A stretch of 64,000 nt of DNA from Labia minor. Taxonomy: Eukaryota > Arthropoda > Insecta > Dermaptera > Spongiphoridae. This document shows positions 52,102 to 63,900 of this stretch, piece by piece. The first letter of the stretch is position 1. Each line of letters opens with the position of its first letter. The notes beneath the pieces were generated by a model. The model was given only the letters and a program-made list of their open reading frames with translations, made no database searches and was not told the origin of the DNA. A program made the translations under genes and the position numbers. The stretch spans positions 60,820,501 to 60,884,500 of the forward strand of contig OY720349.1 of NCBI GenBank assembly GCA_963082975.1. The letters run 5' to 3'.

Positions 52102-53381
52102 AATAAATTTTACATTTTTATTTAAAAAAGTAGCTTTTTGAGTGAAAAAATATTACAAATTAAGGTTTTTTCGCTGAAATTAATGAAAAAAATTATCATA
52201 TCAATGAAATATGAATTAATTCTTGATTAGGACCAGAAATGGAAGAGAATGATATATAATAAATAAATTTTACATTTTTATTTAAAAAAGTAGCTTTTTG
52301 AGTGAATTAATATGAGAAATCCTGGTTTTTTCGATGAAATTAATGAAAAAAATTATGATATCGATAAAATATGAATTAATTCGTGATTAGAACCAAAAAT
52401 GGAAGAGAATGATATATAATAAATAAATTTTACATTTTTATTTAAAAAAGTAGCTTTTTGAGTGAAAAAATATTACAAATTAAGGTTTTTTCGCTGAAAT
52501 TAATGAAAAAAATTATCATATCAATGAAATATGAATTAATTCTTGATTAGGACCAGAAATGGAAGAGAATGATATATAATAAATAAATTTTACATTTTTA
52601 TTTAAAAAAGTAGCTTTTTGAGTGAAAAAATATTACAAATTAAGGTTTTTTCGCTGAAATTAATGAAAAAAATTATCATATCAATGAAATATGAATTAAT
52701 TCTTGATTAGGACCAGAAATGGAAGAGAATGATATATACTAAATAAATTTTACATTTTTATTTAAAAAACTAGCTTTTTGAGTGAATTAATATGAGAAAT
52801 CCTGGTTTTTTCGATGAAATTAATGAAAAAAATTATGATATCGATAAAATATGAATTAATTCGTGATTAGGACCACAAATGGAAGAGAATGATATATAAT
52901 AAATAAATTTTACATTTTTATTTAAAAAAGTAGCTTTTTGAGTGAATTAATATGAGAAATCCTGGTTTTTTCGATGAAATTAATGAAAAAAATTATGATA
53001 TCGATAAAATATGAATTAATTCGTGATTAGAACCAAAAATGGAAGAGAATGATATATAATAAATAAATTTTACATTTTTATTTAAAAAAGTAGCTTTTTG
53101 AGTGAAAAAATATTACAAATTAAGGTTTTTTCGCTGAAATTAATGAAAAAAATTATCATATCAATGAAATATGAATTAATTCTTGATTAGGACCAGAAAT
53201 GGAAGAGAATGATATATAATAAATAAATTTTACATTTTTATTTAAAAAAGTAGCTTTTTGAGTGAATTAATATGAGAAATCCTGGTTTTTTCGATGAAAT
53301 TAATGAAAAAAATTATGATATCGATAAAATATGAATTAATTCGTGATTAGGACCACAAATGGAAGAGAATGATATATAATA
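52102..53381. repeat. 8-monomer cassette m11-m12b-m11-m11*-m1-m12b-m11-m1, copy 3
   Basis: Eight monomers, 1280 bp, 27 monomers plus 1 bp after copy 2. The m1 after m11* has the private core change AAAAAACTAGC (about 52764). Confidence 0.88.
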
Positions 53382-53701
53382 AATAAATTTTACATTTTTA
53401 TTTAAAAAAGTAGCTTTTTGAGTGAATTAATATGAGAAATCCTGTTTTTTTCTATGAAATCAATGATAAAAATTATGATATCGATAAAATATGAATTAAT
53501 TCGTGATTAGGACCACAAATGGAAGAGAATGATATATAATAAATAAATTTTACATTTTTATTTAAAAAAGTAGCTTTTTGAGTGAATTAATATGAGAAAT
53601 CCTGGTTTTTTCTATGAAATCAATGATAAAAATTATGATATCGATAAAATATGAATTAATTCGTGATTCGGACCAGAAATGGAAGAGAATGATATATAAT
53701 A

Positions 53702-53861
53702 AATAAATTTTACATTTTTATTTAAAAAAGTAGCTTTTTGCCTGAAAAAATATTACAAATTGAGGTTTTTTCGATGAAATTAATGAAAAAAATTATGATA
53801 TCGATAAAATATGAATTAATTCGTGATTAGATTCAGAAATGGAAGAGACTGATATATAATA
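53702..53861. repeat. m7-related variant with GATTAGATTCAG
   Basis: Starts TGCCTGAAAAAATATTAC, AAATTGAGG, has GATATCGAT (not GATATAGAT) and ends GATTAGATTCAG with GAAGAGACTG. The same combination recurs only near 61.9 kb, in the diverged right end, so this single copy was probably brought in from there or from a shared source. Confidence 0.85.
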
Positions 53862-55939
53862 AATAAATTTTACATTTTTATTTAAAAAAGTAGCTTTATG
53901 AGTGAAAAAATATTACAAATTAAGGTTTTTTCGATGAAATTAATGAAAAAAATTATGAAATCAATGAAATATGAATTAATTCTTGATTAGGACCATAAAT
54001 GGAAGAGAATGATATATAATAAATAAATTTTACATTTTTATTTAAAAAGGTAGCTTTTTGCGTGAAAAAATATTTCAAATTGAGGTTTTTTCGATGAAAT
54101 TAATGAAAAAAATTATGATATAGATAAAATATGAATTAATTCTTGATTAGGACCAGAAATGGAAGCGAATGATGTATAATAAATAAATTTTACATTTTTA
54201 TTTAAAAAAGTAGCTTTTTGAGTGAATTAATATGAGAAATCCTGGTTTTTCCTACGAAATCAATGAAAAAAAATGTGATATCGATAAAATATGAATTAAT
54301 TCGTGATTAGGACGAGAAATGGAAGAGAATGATATATAATAAATAAATTTTACATTTTTATTTAAAAAAGTAGCTTTTTGAGTGAAAAAATATTACAAAT
54401 TAAGGTTTTTTCGATGAAATTAATGAAAAAAATTATCATATCAATGAAATATGAATTAATTCTTGATTAGGACAAGAAATGGATGAGAATGATATATAAT
54501 AAATAAATTTTACATTTTTATTTAAAAAAGTAGCTTTTTGAGTGAATTAATATGAGAAATCCTGTTTTTTTCGATGAAATTAATGAAAAAAATTATGATA
54601 TCGATAAAATATGAATTAATTCGTGATTAGGACCACAAATGGAAGAGAATGATATATAATAAATAAATTTTACATTTTTATTTAAAAAAGTAGCTTTTTG
54701 ACTGAATTAATATGAGAAATCCTGGTTTTTCCTACGAAATCAATGAAAAAAAATGTGATATCGATAAAATATGAATTAATTCGTGATTAGGACGAGAAAT
54801 GGAAGAGAATGATATATAATAAATAAATTTTACATTTTTATTTAAAAAAGTAGCTTTTTGAGTGAAAAAATATTACAAATTAAGGTTTTTTCGATGAAAT
54901 TAATGAAAAAAATTATCATATCAATGAAATATGAATTAATTCTTGATTAGGACAAGAAATGGATGAGAATGATATATAATAAATAAATTTTACATTTTTA
55001 TTTAAAAAAGTAGCTTTTTGAGTGAATTAATATGAGAAATCCTGGTTTTTTCGATGAAATTAATGAAAAAAATTATGATATCGATAAAATATGAATTAAT
55101 TCGTGATTAGGACCACAAATGGAAGAGAATGATATATAATAAATAAATTTTACATTTTTATTTAAAAAAGTAGCTTTTTGAGTGAATTAATATGAGAAAT
55201 CCTGGTTTTTTCTATGAAATCAATGATAAAAATTATGATATCGATAAAATATGAATTAATTCTTGATTTGGACCACAAATGGAAGAGAATGATATATAAT
55301 AAATAAATTTTACATTTTTATTTAAAAAAGTAGCTTTTTGCGTGAAAATATATTTCAAATTGAGGTTTTTTCGATGAAATTAATGAAAAAAATTATGATA
55401 TAGATAAAATATGAATTAATTCTTGATTAGGACCAGAAATGGAAGCGAATGATGTATAATAAATAAATTTTACCTTTTTATTTAAAAAAGTAGCTTTTTG
55501 AGTGAATTAATATGAGAAATCCTGGTTTTTTCTACGAAATCAATGAAAAAAATTATGATATCGATAAAATATGAATTAATTCGTGATTAGGACCAGAAAT
55601 GGAAGAGAATGATATATAATAAATAAATTTTACATTTTTATTTAAAAAAGTAGCTTTTTGAGTGAATTAATATGAGAAATCCTGGATTTTCCTACGAAAT
55701 CAATGAAAAAAAATGTGATATCGATAAAATATGAATTAATTCGTGATTAGGACGAGAAATGGAAGAGAATGATATATAATAAATAAATTTTACATTTTTA
55801 TTTAAAAAAGTAGCTTTTTGAGTGAAAAAATATTACAAATTAAGGTTTTTTCGATGAAATTAATGAAAAAAATTATCATATCAATGAAATATATTAATTC
55901 TTGATTAGGACAAGAAATGGAAGAGAATGATATATAATA

Positions 55940-57220
55940 AATAAATTTTACATTTTTATTTAAAAAAGTAGCTTTTTGAGTGAATTAATATGAGAAATCC
56001 TGGTTTTTTCGATGAAATTAATGAAAAAAATTATGATATCGATAAAATATGAATTAATTCGTGATTAGGACCACAAATGGAAGAGAATGATATATAATAA
56101 ATAAATTTTACATTTTTATTTAAAAAAGTAGCTTTTTGAGTGAATTAATATGAGAAATCCTGGTTTTTTCTATGAAATCAATGATAAAAATTATGATATC
56201 GATAAAATATGAATTAATTCGTGATTCGGACCAGAAATGGAAGAGAATGATATATAATAAATAAATTTTACATTTTTATTTAAAAAAGTAGCTTTTTGAG
56301 TGAATTAATATGAGAAATCCTGGTTTTTTCTATGAAATCAATGATAAAAATTATGATATCGATAAAATATGAATTAATTCGTGATTCGGACCAGAAATGG
56401 AAGAGAATGATATATAATAAATAAATTTTACATTTTTATTTAAAAAAGTAGCTTTTTGAGTGAATTAATATGAGAAATCCTGGTTTTTTCTATGAAATCA
56501 ATGATAAAAATTATGATATCGATAAAATATGAATTAATTCGTGATTCGGACCAGAAATGGAAGAGAATGATATATAATAAATAAATTTTACATTTTTATT
56601 TAAAAAAGTAGCTTTATGAGTGAAAAAATATTACAAATTAAGGTTTTTTAGATGAAATTAATGAAAAAAATTATGAAATCAATGAAATATGAATTAATTC
56701 TTGATTAGGACCATAAATGGAAGAGAATGATATATAATAAATAAATTTTACATTTTTATTTAAAAAAGTAGCTTTTTGCGTGAAAAAATATTTCAAATTG
56801 AGGTTTTTTTCGATGAAATTAATGAAAAAAATTATGATATAGATAAAATATGAATTAATTCTTGATTAGGACCAGAAATGGAAGCGAATGATGTATAATA
56901 AATAAATTTTACATTTTTATTTAAAAAAGTAGCTTTTTGAGTGAATTAATATGAGAAATCCTGGTTTTTTCTACGAAATCAATGAAAAAAATTATGATAT
57001 CGATAAAATATGAATTAATTCGTGATTAGGACCAGAAATGGAAGAGAATGATATATAATAAATAAATTTTACATTTTTATTTAAAAAAGTAGCTTTTTGA
57101 GTGAAAAAATATTACAAATTAAGGTTTTTTCGATGAAATTAATGAAAAAAATTATCATATCAATGAAATATGAAATAATTCTTGATTAGGACAAGAAATG
57201 GAAGAGAATGATATATAATA
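55940..57220. repeat. 8-monomer higher-order repeat, copy 1
   Basis: Order m1-m4-m4-m4-m5-m7-m8-m10, 1281 bp (one extra T in AGGTTTTTTTCGATG near 56805). The m5 has TTTTTTAGATG (about 56648). Copy 2 follows directly. Confidence 0.87.
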
Positions 57221-58504
57221 AATAAATTTTACATTTTTATTTAAAAAAGTAGCTTTTTGAGTGAATTAATATGAGAAATCCTGGTTTTTTCGATGAAATT
57301 AATGAAAAAAATTATTATATCGATAAAATATGAATTAATTCGTGATTAGGACCACAAATGGAAGAGAATGATATATAATAAATAAATTTTACATTTTTAT
57401 TTAAAAAAGTAGCTTTTTGAGTGAATTAATATGAGAAATCCTGGTTTTTTCTATGAAATCAATGATAAAAATTATGATATCGATAAAATATGAATTAATT
57501 CGTGATTCGGACCAGAAATGGAAGAGAAAGATATATAATAAATAAATTTTACATTTTTATTTAAAAAAGTAGCTTTTTGAGTGAATTAATATGAGAAATC
57601 CTGGTTTTTTTCTATGAAATCAATGATAAAAATTATGATATCGATAAAATATGAATTAATTCGTGATTCGGACCAGAAATGGAAGAGAATGATATATAAT
57701 AAATAAATTTTACATTTTTATTTAAAAAAGTAGCTTTTTTGAGTGAATTAATATGAGAAATCCTGGTTTTTTCTATGAAATCAATGATAAAAATTATGAT
57801 ATCGATAAAATATGAATTAATTCGTGATTCGGACCAGAAATGGAAGAGAATGATATATAATAAATAAATTTTACATTTTTATTTAAAAAAGTAGCTTTAT
57901 GAGTGAAAAAATATTACAAATTAAGGTTTTTTCGATGAAATTAATGAAAAAAATTATGAAATCAATGAAATATGAATTAATTCTTGATTAGGGACCATAA
58001 ATGGAAGAGAATGATATATAATAAATAAATTTTACATTTTTATTTAAAAAAGTAGCTTTTTGCGTGAAAAAATATTTCAAATTGAGGTTTTTTTCGATGA
58101 AATTAATGAAAAAAATTATGATATAGATAAAATATGAATTAATTCTTGATTAGGACCAGAAATGGAAGCGAATGATGTATAATAAATAAATTTTACATTT
58201 TTATTTAAAAAAGTAGCTTTTTGAGTGAATTAATATGAGAAATCCTGGTTTTTTCTACGAAATCAATGAAAAAAATTATGATATCGATAAAATATGAATT
58301 AATTCGTGATTAGGACCAGAAATGGAAGAGAATGATATATAATAAATAAATTTTACATTTTTATTTAAAAAAGTAGCTTTTTGAGTGAATTAATATGAGA
58401 AATCCTGGTTTTTCCTACGAAATCAATGAAAAAAAATGTGATATCGATAAAATATGAATTAATTCGTGATTAGGACGAGAAATGGAAGAGAATGATATAT
58501 AATA
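57221..58504. repeat. 8-monomer higher-order repeat, copy 2
   Basis: Order m1-m4-m4-m4-m5-m7-m8-m9, 1284 bp: four single-base gains in homopolymers (near 57607, 57738, 57991 and 58090). Private substitutions include ATTATTATATCG (57311) and GAAAGATAT (57527). Confidence 0.87.
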
Positions 58505-59785
58505 AATAAATTTTACATTTTTATTTAAAAAAGTAGCTTTTTGAGTGAATTAATATGAGAAATCCTGGTTTTTTCGATGAAATTAATGAAAAAAATTATG
58601 ATATCGATAAAATATGAATTAATTCGTGATTAGGACCACAAATGGAAGAGAATGATATATAATAAATAAATTTTACATTTTTATTTAAAAAAGTAGCTTT
58701 TTGAGTGAATTAATATGAGAAATCCTGTTTTTTTCTATGAAATCAATGATAAAAATTATGATATCGATAAAATATGAATTAATTCGTGATTAGGACCACA
58801 AATGGAAGAGAATGATATATAATAAATAAATTTTACATTTTTATTTAAAAAAGTAGCTTTTTGAGTGAATTAATAAGAGAAATCCTGGTTTTTTCTATGA
58901 AATCAATGATAAAAATTATGATATCGATAAAATATGAATTAATTCTTGATTAGGACCATAAATGGAAGAGAATGATATATAATAAATAAATTTTACATTT
59001 TTATTTAAAAAAGTAGCTTTTTGTGTGAAAATATATTTCAAATTGAGGTTTTTTTCGATGAAATTAATGAAAAAAATTATGATATAGATAAAATATGAAT
59101 TAATTCTTGATTAGGACCAGAAATGGAAGCGAATGATGTATAATAAATAAATTTTACATTTTTATTTAAAAAAGTAGCTTTTTGAGTGAATTAATATGAG
59201 AAATCCTGGTTTTTTCTACGAAATCAATGAAAAAAATTATGATATCGATAAAATATGAATTAATTCGTGATTAGGACCAGAAATGGAAGAGAATGATATA
59301 TAATAAATAAATTTTACATTTTTATTTAAAAAAGTAGCTTTATGAGTGAAAAAATATTACAAATTAAGGTTTTTTCGATGAAATTAATGAAAAAAATTAT
59401 GAAATCAATGAAATATGAATTAATTCTTGATTAGGACCATAAATGGAAGAGAATGATATATAATAAATAAATTTTACATTTTTATTTAAAAAAGTAGCTT
59501 TTTGCGTGAAAAAATATTTCAAATTGAGGTTTTTTCGATGAAATTAATGAAAAAAATTATGATATAGATAAAATATGAATTAATTCTTGATTAGGACCAG
59601 AAATGGATGCGAATGATGTTTAATAAATAAATTTTACATTTTTATTTAAAAAAGTAGCTTTTTGAGTGAATTAATATGAGAAATCCTGGTTTTTTCTACG
59701 AAATCAATGAAAAAAATTATCATATCAATGAAATATGAATTAATTCTTGATTAGGACCAGAAATGGAAGAGAATGATATATAATA
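58505..59785. repeat. 8-monomer higher-order repeat, copy 3 (rearranged)
   Basis: Order m1-m2-m4-m7-m8-m5-m7-m8/m10, 1281 bp. The m7-m8 pair occurs twice and m5 follows the first pair, so the interior is rearranged relative to copies 1 and 2 while the total of eight monomers is kept. The m4 has TTAATAAGAG for TTAATATGAG (about 58870). Confidence 0.82.
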
Positions 59786-60906
59786 AATAAATTTTACATT
59801 TTTATTTAAAAAAGTAGCTTTTTGAGTGAATTAATATGAGAAATCCTGGTTTTTTTCGATGAAATTAATGAAAAAAAATTATGATATCGATAAAATATGA
59901 ATTAATTCGTGATTAGGACCACAAATGGAAGAGAATGATATATAATAAATAAATTTTACATTTTTATTTAAAAAAGTAGCTTTTTGAGTGAATTAATATG
60001 AGAAATCCTGTTTTTTTCTATGAAATCAATGATAAAAATTATGATATCGATAAAATATGAATTAATTCGTGATTAGGACCACAAATGGAAGAGAATGATA
60101 TATAATAAATAAATTTTACATTTTTATTTAAAAAAGTAGCTTTTTGAGTGAATTAATATGAGAAATCCTGGTTTTTTCTATGAAATCAATGATAAAAATT
60201 ATGATATCGATAAAATATGAATTAATTCGTGATTCGGACCAGAAATGGAAGAGAATGATATATAATAAATAAATTTTACATTTTTATTTAAAAAAGTAGT
60301 TTTTTGAGTGAATTAATATGAGAAATCCTGGTTTTTTCTATGAAATCAATGATAAAAATTATGATATCGATAAAATATGAATTAATTCGTGATTAGGACC
60401 AGAAATGGAAGAGAATGATATATAATAAATAAATTTTACATTTTTATTAAAAAAGTAGCTTTATGAGTGAAAAAATATTACAAATTAAGGTTTTTTCGAT
60501 GAAATTAATGAAAAAAATTATGAAATCAATGAAATATGAATTAATTCTTGATTAGGACCATAAATGGAAGAGAATGATATATAATAAATAAATTTTACAT
60601 TTTTATTTAAAAAAGTAGCTTTTTGCGTGAAAAAATATTTCAAATTGAGGTTTTTTCGATGAAATTAATGAAAAAAATTATGATATAGATAAAATATGAA
60701 TTAATTCTTGATTAGGACCAGAAATGGAAGCGAATGATGTATAATAAATAAATTTTACATTTTTATTTAAAAAAGTAGCTTTTTGAGTGAATTAATATGA
60801 GAAATCCTGATTTTTTCTACGAAATCAATGAAAAAAATTATCATATCAATGAAATATGAATTAATTCTTGATTAGGACCAGAAATGGAAGAGAATGATAT
60901 ATAATA
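59786..60906. repeat. 7-monomer version of the higher-order repeat
   Basis: Order m1-m2-m4-m4-m5-m7-m8/m10, 1121 bp. Gains near 59849 and 59877 are partly offset by a lost T near 60448. One m4 core reads AGTAGTTTTTTG (about 60300). Apart from the last monomer it has the order of the 9-monomer unit at 7685. Confidence 0.82.
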
Positions 60907-63900
60907 AATAAATTTTACATTTTTATTTAAAAAAGTAGCTTTTTGAGTGAATTAATATGAGAAATCCTGGTTTTTTCGATGAAATTAATGAAAAAAATTA
61001 TGATATCGATAAAATATGAATTAATTCGTGATTAGGACCAGAAATGGAAGAGAATAATATATAATAAATAAATTTTACATTTTTATTTAAAAAAGTAGCT
61101 TTTTGAGTGAATTAAAAAGAGAAATCCTGGTTTTTCCTACGAAATCAATGAAAAAAATGTGATATCGATAAAATATGAATTAATTCGTGATTAGGACGAG
61201 AAATGGAAGAGAATGATATATAATAAATAAATTTTACATTTTTATTTAAAAAAGTAGCTTTTTGCCTGAAAAAATATTACAAATTGAGGTTTTTTCGATG
61301 AAATTAATGAAAAAAATTATGATATCGATAAAATATGAATTAATTCGTGATTAGAACCAGAAATGGAAGAGAATGATATATAATAAATAAATTTTACATT
61401 TTTATTTAAAAAAGTAGCTTTCTGAGTGAAAAAATATTACAAATTAAGGTTTTTTCGATGAAATTAATGAAAAAAATTATCATATCAATGAAATATGAAT
61501 TAATTCTTGATTAGGACAAGAAATGGAAGAGAATGATATATAATAAATAAATTTTACATTTTTATTTAAAAAAGTAGCTTTTTGAGTGAATTAATATGAG
61601 AAATCCTGGTTTTTTCTATGAAATCAATGATAAAAATTATGATATCGATAAAATATGAATTAATTCGTGATTCGGACCAGAAATGGAAGAGAATGATATA
61701 TAATAAATAAATTTTACATTTTTATTTAAAAAAGTAGCTTTTTGAGTGAATTAATATGAGAAATCCTGGTTTTTTCTATGAAATCAATGATAAAAATTAT
61801 GATATCGATAAAATATGAATTAATTCGTGATTCGGACCAGAAATGGAAGAGAATGATATATAATATATAAATTTTACATTTTTATTTAAAAAAGTAGCTT
61901 TTTGCCTGAAAAAATATTACAAATTGAGGTTTTTTCGATGAAATTAATGAAAAAAATTATGATATCGATAAAATATGAATTAATTCGTGATTAGATTCAG
62001 AAATGGAAGAGACTGATATATAATAAATAAATTTTACATTTTTATTTAAAAAAGTAGCTTTTTGCGTGAAAAAATATTACAAATTGAGGTTTTTTCGATG
62101 AAATTAATGAAAAAAATTATGATATCGATAAAATATGAATTAATTCGTGATTAGAACCAGAAATGGAAGAGAATGATATATAATAAATAAATTTTACATT
62201 TTTATTTAAAAAAGTAGCTTTATGAGTGAAAAAATATTACAAATTAAGGTTTTTTCGATGAAATTAATGGAAAAAATTATGAAATCAATGAAATATGAAT
62301 TAATTCTTGATTAGGACCATAAATGGAAGAGAATGATATATAATAAATAAATTTTACATTTTTATTTAAAAAAGTAGCTTTTTGAGTGATTTAATATGAG
62401 AAATCCTGGTTTTTTCTATGAAATCAATGAAAAAATTTATGATATCGATAAAATATGAATTAATTCGTGATTAGAACCAAAAATGGAAGAGAATGATATA
62501 TAATAAATAAATTTTACATTTTTATTTAAAAAAGTAGCTTTTTGAGTGAAAAAATATTACAAATTAAGGTTTTTTCGCTGAAATTAATGAAAAAAATTAT
62601 CATATCAATGAAATATGAATTAATTCTTGATTAGGACAAGAAATGGAAGAGAATGATATATAATAAATAAATTTTACATTTTTATTTAAAAAAGTAGCTT
62701 TTTGAGTGAATTAATATGAGAAATCCTGGTTTTTTCGATGAAATTAATGAAAAAAATTATCATATCAATGAAATATGAATTAATTCTTGATTAGGACAAG
62801 AAATGGAAGAGAATGATATATAATAAATAAATTTTACATTTTTATTTAAAAAAGTAGCTTTTTGAGTGAAAAAATATTACAAATTGAGGTTTTTTCGATG
62901 AAATTAATGAAAAAAATTATGATATCGATAAAATATGAATTAATTCGTGATTAGAACCAGAAATGGAAGAGAATGATATATAATAAATAAATTTTACATT
63001 TTTATTTAAAAAAGTAGCTTTTTGAGTGAATTTATATGAGAAATCCTGGTTTTTTCTACGAAATCAATGAAAAAAATTATGATATCGATAAAATATGAAT
63101 TAATTCGTGATTAGGACCAGAAATGGAAGAGAATGATATATAATAAATAAATTTTACATTTTTATTTAAAAAAGTAGCTTTTTGAGTGAATTTATATGAG
63201 AAATCCTGGTTTTTTCTACGAAATCAATGAAAAAAATTATGATATCGATAAAATATGAATTAATTCGTGATTAGGACCAGAAATGGAAGAGAATGATATA
63301 TAATAAATAAATTTTACATTTTTATTTAAAAAAGTAGCTTTTTGAGTGAATTAATATGAGAAATCCTGTTTTTTTCTACGAAATCAATGAAAAAAATTGT
63401 GATATCGATAAAATATGAATTAATTCGTGATTAGGACGAGAAATGGAAGAGAATGATATATAATAAATTAATTTTACATTTTTATTTAAAAAAGTAGCTT
63501 TTTGCGTGAAAAAATATTACAAATTGAGGTTTTTTCGATGAAATTAATGAAAAAAATTATGATATCGATAAAATATGAATTAATTCGTGATTAGAACGAG
63601 AAATGGAAGAGACTGATATATAATAAATAAATTTTACATTTTTATTTAAAAAAGTAGCTTTTTGCGTGAAAAAATATTACAAATTGAGGTTTTTTCGATG
63701 AAATTACTGAAAAAAATTATGATATCGATAAAATATGAATTAATTCGTGATTAGAACCAGAAATGGAAGAGAATGATATATAATAAATAAATTTTACATT
63801 TTTATTTAAAAAAGTAGCTTTATGAGTGAAAAAATATTACAAATTAAGGTTTTTTCGATGAAATTAATGAAAAAAATTATGAAATCAATGAAATATGAAT

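Larger units (their letters stand above)
40421..55939. repeat. Patchwork sub-array of repeated multi-monomer segments
   Basis: About 97 monomers. Shared markers show several overlapping duplications. TTAAAAAGGTAGC is at 41881, 50521 and 54042 (54 and 22 monomers apart). GTGAAAATATATTTC is at 43341, 51821 and 55342 (53 and 22). ATAATAATTAAATTTT is at about 41055 and 49855 (55). Segment 45061-47620 matches 35301-37860 at an offset of 9760 bp (61 monomers), after which an extra m1 breaks the register. An extra A near 51870 and a 2 bp loss near 55893 are among the few indels. Single monomers are gained or lost between copies (m9 doubled at 42021-42340, m2 lacking after 49861), as expected of unequal exchange. 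No gene is seen. Confidence 0.87.
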
